The translations under genes were made by a program, and so were the position numbers. Shown one piece after another: positions 8,253 to 17,143 of a stretch of DNA of 64,000 bases. The notes under the pieces were generated by a model. That model was given only the letters and a program-made list of their open reading frames with translations, was not told the origin of the DNA and made no database searches. Numbering within the stretch: position 1 is the stretch's first letter; each line of letters opens with the position of its first letter. The DNA is taken from positions 107,288 to 171,287 of the forward strand of contig CAZVRK010000001.1 of assembly GCA_964629875.1 (NCBI GenBank), given 5' to 3'. The stretch comes from UBA3495 sp964629875 (GTDB taxonomy: Bacteria; Chloroflexota; Dehalococcoidia; Lucifugimonadales; UBA3495).

Positions 8253-9809
8253 ATGGCTAACGACAAAGTGAGATTTCTCGACACTACACTAAGAGATGGA
8301 GAGCAATCGGCTGGTATCGGGATGACCGGCGAAGAAAAAATGGAGATAGCGAAACAACTCGAAAGATTGCGCGTCGACATCATAGAAGCAGGTTTTGCAG
8401 CCAGCTCACCTGGAGATTTTCAAGCGGTAAATAATATCGCTAAAGAAATAAAAGATGCTCAAATATGCTCATTAGCTAGGGCACATCCTAACGACATTGA
8501 CCAAGCCTGGGATGCAATTAAAGTTGCTCAGGCACCTCGTATACATGTATTTTTGTCATCATCTGAGATCCATGTAATGCATCAACTTCGTAAGAATCGC
8601 GAAGAAGTTATGGAGCTCGCGGTCAGTATGGTTGAACGCGCCAAGGGATATTGTAACGACGTAGAATTCTCACCCATGGACGCCACTCGAACGGAACCAC
8701 AGTACCTATATGAGATGCTGGAAGCGGTCATACGAGCAGGCGCTACTACCATAAATGTAGCGGACACTGTGGGGTATGCAATCCCTTCCAATTTTACGAC
8801 CCTTTTGCAAGATATTCAGAACAAAGTAGCCGGCATTGAAAATGTAACCTTGAGTGTCCACTGCCACAATGATCTTGGCCTCGCAGTGTCAAACAGTTTA
8901 GCGGCTGTTGAAGCAGGTGCTCGACAGATCGAAGGATGCATAAATGGTATCGGTGAAAGAGCAGGAAACGCATCGTTAGAAGAAATTATCATGGGACTCG
9001 ATACCCGCAAGGATCTATTCCAAATTGACATGGGAATTGACACTACACAATTATACCCAGCTAGCCGTCTCGTCAGTCGTATAACCGGCATGGCAGTTCA
9101 GGCTAATAAAGCCATAGTGGGGGAGAATGCATTCCGCCATGCATCAGGCATACACCAAGACGGTGTCTTGAAAAACCGTAGCACGTATGAAGTAATGGAC
9201 CCCGCTAGAGTCGGAGTCCCTAGTAACAGCCTAGTATTGGGTAAACTCAGTGGACGAGCCGGATTACAATCACGCCTAGAAGACTTAGGTTACACCTTAT
9301 CCAGAGACGAGATTTCTAATGTGTTTGAGTCCTTCAAAGTGTTAGCAGACAAAAAGCGTGAGGTTACAGACCGAGACTTAGAAATCTTAATGGATGAAGA
9401 GAAACGAGAAGCTGGTGAGCCGATCAGCTACACTCTAGACCAGGTCCACTTTTCAAGCGGAGACCACGACATCCCGACCGCAACAGTACGGTTGGATGGC
9501 CCCGATGGAATCAAGACAGATGCATCCACTGGAAACGGTCCTGTAGACGCTGTTTGTAAGGCTATAGATAGAGTAATCGGATGCTCCACGAGACTCGTTG
9601 ACTTTAATGTTCAGTCCATAAGTGAGGGTCTCGATTCTATTGGTACTGTCACTATTCGCATAGAAAGTGCTGGTAGAACCTTCTCAGGAAGAGGAGCCTC
9701 TACCGATATTGTAGTCGCCAGCGCAAAAGCGTATTTAAGCGCAGTTAATCGGCTACTTGCGGCGGATGATGAAGCTACTAGCCCTGCCATCGGCAGCACT
9801 CCAGATTAG
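8253..9809 (+). CDS. leuA: 2-isopropylmalate synthase
   Basis: Committed step of leucine synthesis: acetyl-CoA plus 2-oxoisovalerate gives 2-isopropylmalate, with a divalent metal. The 518-residue protein begins with the DRE-TIM signature DTTLRDGEQSAG (about 10-21). The metal-binding HCHNDLGLAVSN lies near 205. The C-terminal leucine-binding LeuA dimer domain is present (about 385-505), so leucine feedback is expected. AAAAGGAAG precedes the ATG. leuB, leuC and leuD are not in the window. The gene lies 210 nt after ilvC, behind its own Leu-rich leader. Confidence 0.97.
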   Translation: MANDKVRFLDTTLRDGEQSAGIGMTGEEKMEIAKQLERLRVDIIEAGFAASSPGDFQAVNNIAKEIKDAQICSLARAHPNDIDQAWDAIKVAQAPRIHVFLSSSEIHVMHQLRKNREEVMELAVSMVERAKGYCNDVEFSPMDATRTEPQYLYEMLEAVIRAGATTINVADTVGYAIPSNFTTLLQDIQNKVAGIENVTLSVHCHNDLGLAVSNSLAAVEAGARQIEGCINGIGERAGNASLEEIIMGLDTRKDLFQIDMGIDTTQLYPASRLVSRITGMAVQANKAIVGENAFRHASGIHQDGVLKNRSTYEVMDPARVGVPSNSLVLGKLSGRAGLQSRLEDLGYTLSRDEISNVFESFKVLADKKREVTDRDLEILMDEEKREAGEPISYTLDQVHFSSGDHDIPTATVRLDGPDGIKTDASTGNGPVDAVCKAIDRVIGCSTRLVDFNVQSISEGLDSIGTVTIRIESAGRTFSGRGASTDIVVASAKAYLSAVNRLLAADDEATSPAIGSTPD

Positions 9810-9826
9810 GAAGTAAAACACACTAT

Positions 9827-9872
9827 CGGAGAGTAACGTCCATGGCCTCTTAGAAGAGCGACGTGCTCTCCG
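9827..9872. terminator. Long hairpin between convergent leuA and phosphoesterase genes
   Basis: CGGAGAG (9827-9833) pairs with CTCTCCG (9866-9872), ACGTC (9836-9840) with GACGT (9860-9864), and a TCTT/AAGA tip closes it. It lies between two genes that converge. No clear T run is present on either side, so it is called a bidirectional terminator by position. Confidence 0.6.
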
Positions 9873-9875
9873 AAC

Positions 9876-10433
9876 CTAGTTCTCCAACTGAACTATTCTC
9901 GGGAGTATTGTCTTGCCTCGAATATCAAGTATAGCCACGGTACCCAAAGTTCCTACCATATGTTTACTACCAGGATAGGTCGGGCTTCCTGGGTTTAAGA
10001 ACACGATCCCCTTCTTCTCACACAATAGCTCTTCGTGAGTATCTCCAAACAATACTATATCGACCGGCTCCCCAAACTTCTTTACCATGACATCGACCAC
10101 GTCGTCATTTTCAAATATTAATTCAGTCCCATCGGAATTAGTCAAAATCCCTTTTATGGGCCACTGGATATCATGCACCATTCCAATTGATACTGATTCA
10201 ACCTTAACAATACGCGTCATGTGAGCTAACCTATCTCCTGGTTCCCTAGGATCTTCGTAGCCCCTGACAGCCAGAACCGGAGCCACTTGCTCTAACACAT
10301 CTAGAACGCCTAGACACTCGAGATCACCGCAATGCAATATGAGGTCTACTCCTGAGAGACTCGAAAGTATAACGTCCGGCAAGTCGCTACCTGAACCGGC
10401 CGAGTGAGTATCCGATATTACACCAACTAGCAT
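9876..10433 (-). CDS. YfcE/MJ0936-type metallophosphoesterase, altered metal site
   Basis: This 185-residue calcineurin-like phosphoesterase has the order of motifs of the YfcE family: ISDTH at 7-11, HCGDLE near 35-40, a VRG-x-x-D block, MVHD and FGDTHEE, and finally NPGSP. Two usual metal ligands differ: the Asn of the normal GNxD block is Tyr (GYED), and the first His of the normal GHTH is Asp (GDTH). It may bind a different metal set or have reduced activity. The substrate is unknown (phosphodiester or phosphatase type). It is the last gene of the minus-strand run, 10 nt after the LLM oxidoreductase. Confidence 0.85.
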   Translation of the reverse strand: MLVGVISDTHSAGSGSDLPDVILSSLSGVDLILHCGDLECLGVLDVLEQVAPVLAVRGYEDPREPGDRLAHMTRIVKVESVSIGMVHDIQWPIKGILTNSDGTELIFENDDVVDVMVKKFGEPVDIVLFGDTHEELLCEKKGIVFLNPGSPTYPGSKHMVGTLGTVAILDIRGKTILPRIVQLEN

Positions 10434-10443
10434 CGTTGTTGCG

Positions 10444-11457
10444 CTATTTCCTTCCTAATGCTTCGATCGTACCCAAGATGGCACGCTGATTCATACCATG
10501 TGGGAAAGCTACTACCGGCGCATCCGCCCCGTAAGCTCGGAATCTAGCTAACTGAAACTTGCACTCCTCGGTATCCCCGGTAATCGCTATGCCGTCAACC
10601 ATCTCGTCGGATATTAGTCGAGCTGCTTTACCCCGATCGTTACGTGCCCAAGCTTCTCGAACTTTATCCGATTCTCTTTTATATCCATATCTGCAAAACA
10701 AATTATAGTAATAAGTTCCCATACCCCCTACATAATAGGCGATGTGGTTTCTGATGAGGTCCTTCGCTCGCTCACGTTCTTCAGATTTGTCCGCCATGTA
10801 ACACAATATCTGTGGGCACACCTTGACTGAGTCAGGATTGCGGCCTGCCAATTCTGAACCATACTCAACAGCATTTTTTAAGCTGCGTAAATGCTGATAG
10901 TGGACCCAGATAGGTATCCAACCATTTGCAACTTTTCCAGTCAACTCAAGATTGCGCGGTCCGAGGCTCGCAAGATATATCGGTATCTCAGCCTGAACAG
11001 GATTGATATTGAGTCGAAAGCCTCTAAGGCTGAAATCCCCCGCGGAGTAGTCTACTCTCTGCCCCGACAGTGCTTGCCTGATGATTGCAACATAGGCCTC
11101 AGTATTCGCGATAGGATTTTTAAACTTTACACCGTGCCAGTTCTCTATAACTATTTTGCCACTAGTACCTAGACCCAATATAGCCCTACCACCAGAAATC
11201 GAATCCAGTGAAGCTATACTTTGCGCAATCAAAGAAGGGGTCCTGCTGTAAATAGGAAGTATTCCCGTACCTAACTTCAGAGTAGCGGTGTTACATGCAA
11301 CGAACGTCAGCAGGGTTAGAGCATCTCGGCCCCAAGACTCCCCAGTGAAAAAGGTTGAATATCCATGCGCCTCACTTAATCGCGCTATCTCAAGAACTTC
11401 ATCGTTCGTCGTATCCTGACGACTTCCATAAGCTATGGAAATTTGTTCTGATTCCAA
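10444..11457 (-). CDS. Luciferase-like (LLM) F420/FMN-dependent oxidoreductase
   Basis: This 337-residue TIM-barrel flavoenzyme belongs to the bacterial-luciferase superfamily. The pattern (LARLSEA-like helix, GTGILPIYSRTP, SGGRAILGLG, then YLASLGPRNLELTGKVANG) fits the F420-dependent tetrahydromethanopterin-reductase-like group. Typical roles are oxidation or reduction of alcohols, imines or xenobiotic-like carbon; the substrate cannot be predicted. The most likely start is TTG, with a G-rich stretch about 5 nt upstream. It is 51 nt downstream of the unknown protein and 10 nt upstream of the phosphoesterase. Confidence 0.88.
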   Translation of the reverse strand: MESEQISIAYGSRQDTTNDEVLEIARLSEAHGYSTFFTGESWGRDALTLLTFVACNTATLKLGTGILPIYSRTPSLIAQSIASLDSISGGRAILGLGTSGKIVIENWHGVKFKNPIANTEAYVAIIRQALSGQRVDYSAGDFSLRGFRLNINPVQAEIPIYLASLGPRNLELTGKVANGWIPIWVHYQHLRSLKNAVEYGSELAGRNPDSVKVCPQILCYMADKSEERERAKDLIRNHIAYYVGGMGTYYYNLFCRYGYKRESDKVREAWARNDRGKAARLISDEMVDGIAITGDTEECKFQLARFRAYGADAPVVAFPHGMNQRAILGTIEALGRK

Positions 11458-11508
11458 CGTGCCCCCGCCGCGACTACTTTCTGAGAATACCGTGGAAATG
11501 CCATTCCC

Positions 11509-12171
11509 TTAATTTCGATTTTCCCAGAGAGTGAAATAATCATGAGAATCGCCACCAAATGCTTCGGTCAATTCATCTCGATTGATTTTATTTAGAGCTT
11601 CATTTTCCTCAGTCACCAGTCTTGACAGGACACCTTCCCAATCATGCCCATTAGACCGCAACATCTCAGAGCCTATTACGGAGTTGAGATTATCGATTAG
11701 CCGTTCTGAATGCACAGCCAAAGCCCCTCCGCTTATCACAAATACAACAACCGAGGGCACCAATTCGTCATCATCCGGATCAATCCCCAAAGTTTCCAAT
11801 ATAAAGGACATTGAAATATCCCGTATAAGTTCTTCCATTCTCAGTGGGAGGTTTATTAGATGGGAAAATGGGGCATTGGTTTCACGACGAGCAACAAGTG
11901 AGAACTCGTGTTCAACAGCAGCATAAAACCTGTCTGTGAAAATGTCCTGGGTATTTAATAGATTTACAACTGGATCGCTATATCTGAGATCAACTGTCAT
12001 AAACTCTCTCAGATGAGGAAATATGAAGATCTGCAAATCACATTCTTCACCTTCGGGGACCTGACCTTTAAATAAATCTTCCATCAACGTATCAACTCTG
12101 CACTCTATTGTACCAAATCGTACCAAGTTCCAATTGTACGGATACAAGTATACCTGCTCCAATAAGTACAA
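11509..12171 (-). CDS. Unknown protein following a GT20 gene
   Basis: I do not recognise this 220-residue protein. It is acidic, soluble-looking and has no signal peptide or membrane segment. A hydrophobic strand (PSVVVFVISGGALAV, about 139-153) sits in the middle, after an Asp-rich stretch DPDDDE. An internal ATG at residue 30 (MEDLFKGQ) is a possible alternative start. It begins 22 nt after the GT20 gene and so is almost surely co-transcribed with it. That suggests a role beside sugar-phosphate synthesis, but this is context only. Confidence 0.7.
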   Translation of the reverse strand: MYLLEQVYLYPYNWNLVRFGTIECRVDTLMEDLFKGQVPEGEECDLQIFIFPHLREFMTVDLRYSDPVVNLLNTQDIFTDRFYAAVEHEFSLVARRETNAPFSHLINLPLRMEELIRDISMSFILETLGIDPDDDELVPSVVVFVISGGALAVHSERLIDNLNSVIGSEMLRSNGHDWEGVLSRLVTEENEALNKINRDELTEAFGGDSHDYFTLWENRN

Positions 12172-12193
12172 CCAAATGAGTCACGAGTTCAGC

Positions 12194-13681
12194 CTATACT
12201 TTTAGTAAATCGTCAAACTGTTTCGACAACCAATTCGCTAAACTTATGCGTCCAATAGCCTCACGTAGAACTCTCTGTTTCAATCTCCTGTCCTCAGAGG
12301 GCAATTCTATAGCTTTCCCCATGGCGTCAGCAGTGCCCTGGAGATCAGCAGCACTAATACCAATGACCCCATCCTTGAGGTGCGGGTATACTCCGCTGGT
12401 ATTTGACAGTACCATCGCACCATTCTTAGCGTTTACTAAGGGGCCCTCTTGGGCGATCAAATTTGTCCCTTCACTGATGGTATTAACTAGCAAAACGTCG
12501 TAGAAAGTCATAGCGGCAACAGCCTGAAGATAATTATTTTCTATGAACGCTACAACTGGTGTCCAGATGTCTGTACGATACGCCGTATTAATACGATTAA
12601 TTTCCTGGCGTATTTCTTCCAAGTATCGTTGATATTGCCTAATATGCGAGCGAGAAGGTACTATAAATGCCCAAAATGTTACATGTTCCTGTAAGTCTTT
12701 TCGATCTTTCAACAAGATTTCAAACGCCTTCAGACTTCGGACAATATTCTTGCTCGGTTCTGCCCTGTCAATACGCACAACTGATATATCAGTAGCAGAA
12801 TCGATTAAAGCCCGCTGATGTTCTCGTACTCTTCTTGATTCACTTATCTTCACTACTTCATCTGGATTGATACCCATCGGATACACTTTAATAGTGCATT
12901 TGTGCCCGTCCATCACTACAATCTGATTATCCCAATCTATATCGGCGTCCAAATCCAATAGACTTATCGTAGAGAGGAAATTACGGCTGTCTGCCATAGT
13001 TTGGAAGCCAACTATGTCTGCCTTACATAACGAGTAACATATCTCCCGAACGATAGTGACCGGCAATAGGTACCAATAACGCGATTCGGGCCAGGGGACA
13101 TGTATATAGTGCTGTATCAAGACGTCAGGCCGCGCCTCTCGCAGGAGTCCAGCGCATAGATATAGATGATAATCATGCAACATGACCAACGTCGGTTTGG
13201 AAGATGAGTCTATCTCTTCCAAGATTTCAGTAACAAAACTTTGATTTACTTGGCGATACCCTGAAACCCAAGCGTCATACACCGTTGAATCCACGTTGGG
13301 GCTATACGGTGTATTCCACATATAATGATGTAAAAACCATAACAGGGGATTGCATATGATGTTATAAAATTTATGGTACACGCGACGGGATGGTTTCACG
13401 AACCTAATGGAGCCCGAAAATTTAGCTTCAGGATGAGGGATTTTGGGACTGCCATCGGGAGAAGTTGCGCGCCTGTCGGCTTCTCCAAGAGCGCTAGATA
13501 TCCACGTAAAATCGGTCTCCTCTGGCAATGCCCCCAATGCTGTAACTACACCCCCACTAGTGTGGCGGGGCACCAGTTTATCATCATCAGCTGACCGATA
13601 TTCAACAGGACCGCGATTACTTGCGACAATTAAGGAGTACCGCTCCGTTATATCGATACACAGCTGAGCCAAATCAGCCAT
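12194..13681 (-). CDS. GT20 glycosyltransferase, trehalose-6-phosphate synthase-like
   Basis: The 495-residue GT-B enzyme has the GT20 landmarks: VASNRGPVE (19-27) and TSGGVVTALG (41-50) at the N-terminus, HDYHL (169-173) and HVPWPE. RIDRAEPSKN (303-312) supplies the Arg and Lys that hold the donor diphosphate, and EGTNLIAQE binds the donor near the C-terminus. In classical OtsA the last block is DGMNLVAKE, so this is a divergent branch. Expected reaction: glucose transfer from UDP- or GDP-glucose to a sugar phosphate or similar acceptor, giving a compatible solute. No OtsB-type phosphatase is adjacent, but a HAD hydrolase lies just upstream in the same run. Confidence 0.88.
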   Translation of the reverse strand: MADLAQLCIDITERYSLIVASNRGPVEYRSADDDKLVPRHTSGGVVTALGALPEETDFTWISSALGEADRRATSPDGSPKIPHPEAKFSGSIRFVKPSRRVYHKFYNIICNPLLWFLHHYMWNTPYSPNVDSTVYDAWVSGYRQVNQSFVTEILEEIDSSSKPTLVMLHDYHLYLCAGLLREARPDVLIQHYIHVPWPESRYWYLLPVTIVREICYSLCKADIVGFQTMADSRNFLSTISLLDLDADIDWDNQIVVMDGHKCTIKVYPMGINPDEVVKISESRRVREHQRALIDSATDISVVRIDRAEPSKNIVRSLKAFEILLKDRKDLQEHVTFWAFIVPSRSHIRQYQRYLEEIRQEINRINTAYRTDIWTPVVAFIENNYLQAVAAMTFYDVLLVNTISEGTNLIAQEGPLVNAKNGAMVLSNTSGVYPHLKDGVIGISAADLQGTADAMGKAIELPSEDRRLKQRVLREAIGRISLANWLSKQFDDLLKV

Positions 13682-13788
13682 GTCTTACTCCAGTACCCTG
13701 TCCCTACCATAATTCCATAGGTTTGGAAGGGCTATTCTTATAAATCGAGAATAGCATACCCTTAGGATACAGTCCAGAAATGTCTTCT

Positions 13789-14598
13789 TCATCCCAGCAT
13801 TTTTATTATAGCGTCGGGCACATGACCCAAATCTTCAACGGTGACGTCAGGTTCAGATCCTGTCACGCTCAATTGACCACGTTCTGAGAATCCCGATACC
13901 CATATAGCCTTCATACCAACTAAATGAGCACCAACTACGTCGTGATGTACGCTATCTCCCACATGCACGGATTTGGCGGCACTACCACCGACTCGAAATA
14001 GGGTTCTATGGAACATTTCCGGGGCAGGCTTAGAGAATAATTCCTCATCTGAAAAGACTGTGTGCTCAAAATATCTTAAAGCTCCTGTGTTTTTCAGAAA
14101 CTTTCGAAATGCAACTCCGGGTGTCATTCCGGTGTTTGATATCAATGCCATCTTCGCACCGCTCTCCGCTATTTTAGACAGAACCTCTAAACATTTTCCG
14201 TGCAATGTCGGCGGTGCTAAGAAGAAAGCATCACAATATATTTTACTCACGGAATCGAAGACATCTGAGCCTAATGATTCACTCAATCCATCTTCAAGGG
14301 CCTCTAGGAAAAGTTTTATTTGGCCGTCAAAGGGAATATCCAGAAGCTTGCTTCGAATCGCTCTACATTGAACTGCGCATTCGTTATAAGCGTCTTTTAA
14401 TTCAGTGTAGCTATAGTCTCTACCAGCATCAGCGAGTACTTCTCTAATCCCAGATAGCCGCAACTGGCCGCGTCGAGAACCCTGATCAACAGAGTCGATT
14501 AAAAGCGTCTGCCACAAATCAAAAGTGATTACATCAAACAAATGTCTAAATACTCCATCGTGGTTGATTACTATATTGGCGGATGTTGGAGATGCCAT
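13789..14598 (-). CDS. HAD-superfamily (subclass IA) hydrolase
   Basis: The 269-residue protein has HAD motif I as FDLWQTLL (26-33), with nucleophile D27 and Trp at the usual acid/base position. Motif II is LISNTG, motif III the Lys of SKPAPEMF and motif IV HVGDSVHHDVVGA. A helical cap lies between motifs I and II. A non-Asp in the acid/base position also occurs in haloacid-dehalogenase-like members, so phosphatase activity is likely but not certain. The ATG overlaps the amidase 3' end by 28 nt. Being upstream of the GT20 gene, it could dephosphorylate the GT20 product; this is inference. Confidence 0.87.
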   Translation of the reverse strand: MASPTSANIVINHDGVFRHLFDVITFDLWQTLLIDSVDQGSRRGQLRLSGIREVLADAGRDYSYTELKDAYNECAVQCRAIRSKLLDIPFDGQIKLFLEALEDGLSESLGSDVFDSVSKIYCDAFFLAPPTLHGKCLEVLSKIAESGAKMALISNTGMTPGVAFRKFLKNTGALRYFEHTVFSDEELFSKPAPEMFHRTLFRVGGSAAKSVHVGDSVHHDVVGAHLVGMKAIWVSGFSERGQLSVTGSEPDVTVEDLGHVPDAIIKMLG

Positions 14599-15983
14599 TC
14601 AGTAGTTGATTCGTATGCATGAGCAATCTGTAGAACTGTTGCTTCATCGAAAGCCTTGCCAGCTATCTGGAGCCCAATGGGCATCCCAGATTCGGAGAAT
14701 CCGCAAGGGATAGTTATCGCCGGAGTCCCTGTAATATTGTACGGGCGACTATATTGTGTTACTGCGGCAGTTGTACCGATTCTGGTCCCGTTGATCTCAA
14801 CACTCTGCTCTAACAAAGTAGGGGCCGTAATCGGCTGACTAGGACCCACCAAGACGTCCACAGATCGATACAACTCATCGACAGAAGTGTTGAACATTGA
14901 CCGTGCCTGCTGTGCCTTTAAATAATCTGCCGCCGTTATAAGGAGACCGGATTCTAGTCGCAGACGAACCGGCGGATACAGCTCTTCTGCGTGGAGTTTC
15001 AACAATTCTCTATGGTACGCAGCAGCTTCACACATTAGTATCGTCCCTGATATAGCCTGCGATTGTTCAAACATCGGCATAGAGACTTCATGAAGCTCCG
15101 CTCCCAAACTTTCAAGGTGTGAGATCGCATTTCTTACTACAAGCTCTACTTCTGGATCTATAAGGGCATCAAAAAACTCTTTGACTATACCAACTTTCAT
15201 ACCTCTGATTGGTTTATTAAGGCTCTGAGAATAATCAGGTATGGTTACCCGAGCTGACGCTATATCCTTCGGATCGAAACCGCTTATAACATTCATACTC
15301 AATGCCGCGTCTTCCACTGTTCTTACCATAGGACCTGGATGGTCCAAACACCATGACAATGGAGTTAATCCATGCCGACTCACCAAACCATAGGTAGGCT
15401 TAAGGCCGACAATACCGCAAAAAGCACTCGGTATTCGAACTGAACCGCCAGTATCACTCCCCATTGTTATTGTACATTGGCCAGAAGCAGCCGCAGACCC
15501 GGATCCGCCACTTGAGCCTCCTGCAATTTTCTCCGGATCCCAAGGGTTGTGCATATGGCCATAATCAGGGTTTTCACCTGTTGGTCCATAGGCAAATTGG
15601 TGCATGTTCAATTTCCCAATCAGGATCGCACCGGCAGCCCTAAATTTAGACGCCACTGTACAATCTTCATTCGGGATATAATTGTCAAAAATACGGGACC
15701 CTGAAGTAGTCTTAACTCCACCCGTATTAAAGAGATCCTTCAAACCTACCGGTATGCCATGAAGAGGACCCAAATAATTGCCCCTGTTTATCATAGATTC
15801 TGCTCGTTTGGCTGCCTCGCGAGCTTCGTCAGCTAATAACGTTATAAAAGAATTGAGTACAGCTTCAGTCTCAGATATCCGGTCCAGGTGAGCGTCGATA
15901 AGTTCAACCGGAGAAATTTGCTTTTGGAATATTAGATCAGACAAGTCCCTGACGCTGGCGTAACATAGATTCATATCGCTCAT
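14571..15983 (-). CDS. Amidase (amidase-signature family, AtzE/GatA-like)
   Basis: The 470-residue hydrolase has the Ser-cisSer-Lys triad of the amidase-signature family. Lys lies in GLKDLF near 82, the Gly/Ser-rich block is GGSSGGSGSA, and the nucleophile block is GSDTGGSVRIPSAFCG. It hydrolyses an amide or similar C-N bond in the cytoplasm. No gatB is nearby, and its partner is a very short GatC-like protein, which points to the AtzE-type amidases rather than the transamidation GatCAB complex. It overlaps the partner gene by 4 nt. Confidence 0.9.
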   Translation of the reverse strand: MSDMNLCYASVRDLSDLIFQKQISPVELIDAHLDRISETEAVLNSFITLLADEAREAAKRAESMINRGNYLGPLHGIPVGLKDLFNTGGVKTTSGSRIFDNYIPNEDCTVASKFRAAGAILIGKLNMHQFAYGPTGENPDYGHMHNPWDPEKIAGGSSGGSGSAAASGQCTITMGSDTGGSVRIPSAFCGIVGLKPTYGLVSRHGLTPLSWCLDHPGPMVRTVEDAALSMNVISGFDPKDIASARVTIPDYSQSLNKPIRGMKVGIVKEFFDALIDPEVELVVRNAISHLESLGAELHEVSMPMFEQSQAISGTILMCEAAAYHRELLKLHAEELYPPVRLRLESGLLITAADYLKAQQARSMFNTSVDELYRSVDVLVGPSQPITAPTLLEQSVEINGTRIGTTAAVTQYSRPYNITGTPAITIPCGFSESGMPIGLQIAGKAFDEATVLQIAHAYESTTEWHLQHPPI

Positions 15984-16186
15984 AAGGCATCCTCTTGAGC
16001 CGGAATGAACATCATCGGAGGTTCAGTGCTACCCACATCAATACTCCCTAAGTCACCAAGGCTCAATAATACGTTTTTTACATATGAAAATAACTCTTGT
16101 TCATGCTCAGGTTTTAGATCAACGCCTGACTGCCTCATCAAATACAGGAAAGCGTCGTACGGTAAATCGTTGCTACTTGATACCAT
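15980..16186 (-). CDS. Small GatC/AtzG-like amidase partner
   Basis: A 68-residue protein whose stop overlaps the amidase start by 4 nt. It has an N-terminal helical half (LMRQSGVDLKPEHEQELF) resembling the start of GatC and a Pro-containing C-terminal half (EPPMMFIP). GatC is usually about 95 residues, whereas AtzG, the small partner of AtzE, has about this length. It probably wraps around the amidase as a stabilising subunit. The ribosome site GGAGG is a normal distance from ATG. Confidence 0.7.
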   Translation of the reverse strand: MVSSSNDLPYDAFLYLMRQSGVDLKPEHEQELFSYVKNVLLSLGDLGSIDVGSTEPPMMFIPAQEDAL

Positions 16187-16459
16187 TAGTGAATGCCTCC
16201 TCCAAGTTAACGGATGACCAAGGTTTCCACATTATTACCCAACGCATATCAACTAGCAAATTCGTCCCCGTGATACGCTAACTGTTATACTGCCTCGAGT
16301 TTTACACCAGGCCAAATTACCGCAACCTTATTTTAGAAGACATTCATATATTGAACGCGATTTCTTGAAGAGAGAATACCAATAGAAATAAATCAACATA
16401 CAACTAGATCCATTATCCGGCATGCTCCTTGGGGACCGTTAGCAGTCTCGATCGGCGTA

Positions 16460-17113
16460 ATGCTCTTTCTCAGTAGCATGGCGATAGTTCTGCTGTCTTT
16501 AAGTAGATTATTCCAACGGGACGACGGATTCTCGGAGGTGCTACTCAGTCTCTTAATGGGACTAATAATCATAGGTATAGTATGCTTCCCAACAAAAATA
16601 ATTTACCGATGTTCATGGGAAGACTTTGGTATACGTCTGCCGAACTCGCCGGTCATTATCTGGTCTGCGTTGTCTGTTATAACGGTATTATTATTTCTTG
16701 GATTCGTAGTTGGATACTCCCAAATAGTCTCCTTACTTGGCTGGACCATACTACTTCCACCAGACGTTTCGGACATAATAGCTGTCCCACATGGCAATAT
16801 CGCAATAGCCACATTTTGCATGATAGGTCTGTGGACTCCATTTACAGAGGAGTTATTATTTCGAGGTTTTATTTTCTCAGGCCTGCGATCTCGACTAGGC
16901 CTGCATCTTTCGGTAATCATAACCTCTCTGTTGTTCAGCGGCATGCATGCACATGTAGGTGTCTTAATCCCAACATTTGCAATGAGCATATTACTGACAT
17001 ATCTATATCGGCTCTCTAACTCAATTTGGCCATGTGTATTAGCTCACAGTATTAACAACTGCCTCACCTTAGCTATAACCTTTATCCCTGTATGGACATC
17101 AATAGCCGCTTAG
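16460..17113 (+). CDS. CPBP intramembrane metalloprotease (true start probably further upstream)
   Basis: A membrane protein of the CAAX/CPBP (Abi) protease family, 217 residues from the first ATG. It has about six hydrophobic segments. The catalytic motifs are EELLFRGF (conserved Glu pair and Arg), FSGMHAH and the later HSINN. The frame is open back to 16355, after TGA at 16352. It encodes HAPWGPLAVSIGV just before the ATG, a stretch typical of this family's N-terminus. No ATG, GTG or TTG lies in that extension. Candidates for an unusual start are ATA at 16376, 16382 or 16388, downstream of GAAGAGAG. The cleavage target is unknown. trpA follows 30 nt later. Confidence 0.85.
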   Translation: MLFLSSMAIVLLSLSRLFQRDDGFSEVLLSLLMGLIIIGIVCFPTKIIYRCSWEDFGIRLPNSPVIIWSALSVITVLLFLGFVVGYSQIVSLLGWTILLPPDVSDIIAVPHGNIAIATFCMIGLWTPFTEELLFRGFIFSGLRSRLGLHLSVIITSLLFSGMHAHVGVLIPTFAMSILLTYLYRLSNSIWPCVLAHSINNCLTLAITFIPVWTSIAA

Positions 17114-17143
17114 TGTAGATTGACTGGGTTGAGGTAGAGAGCG

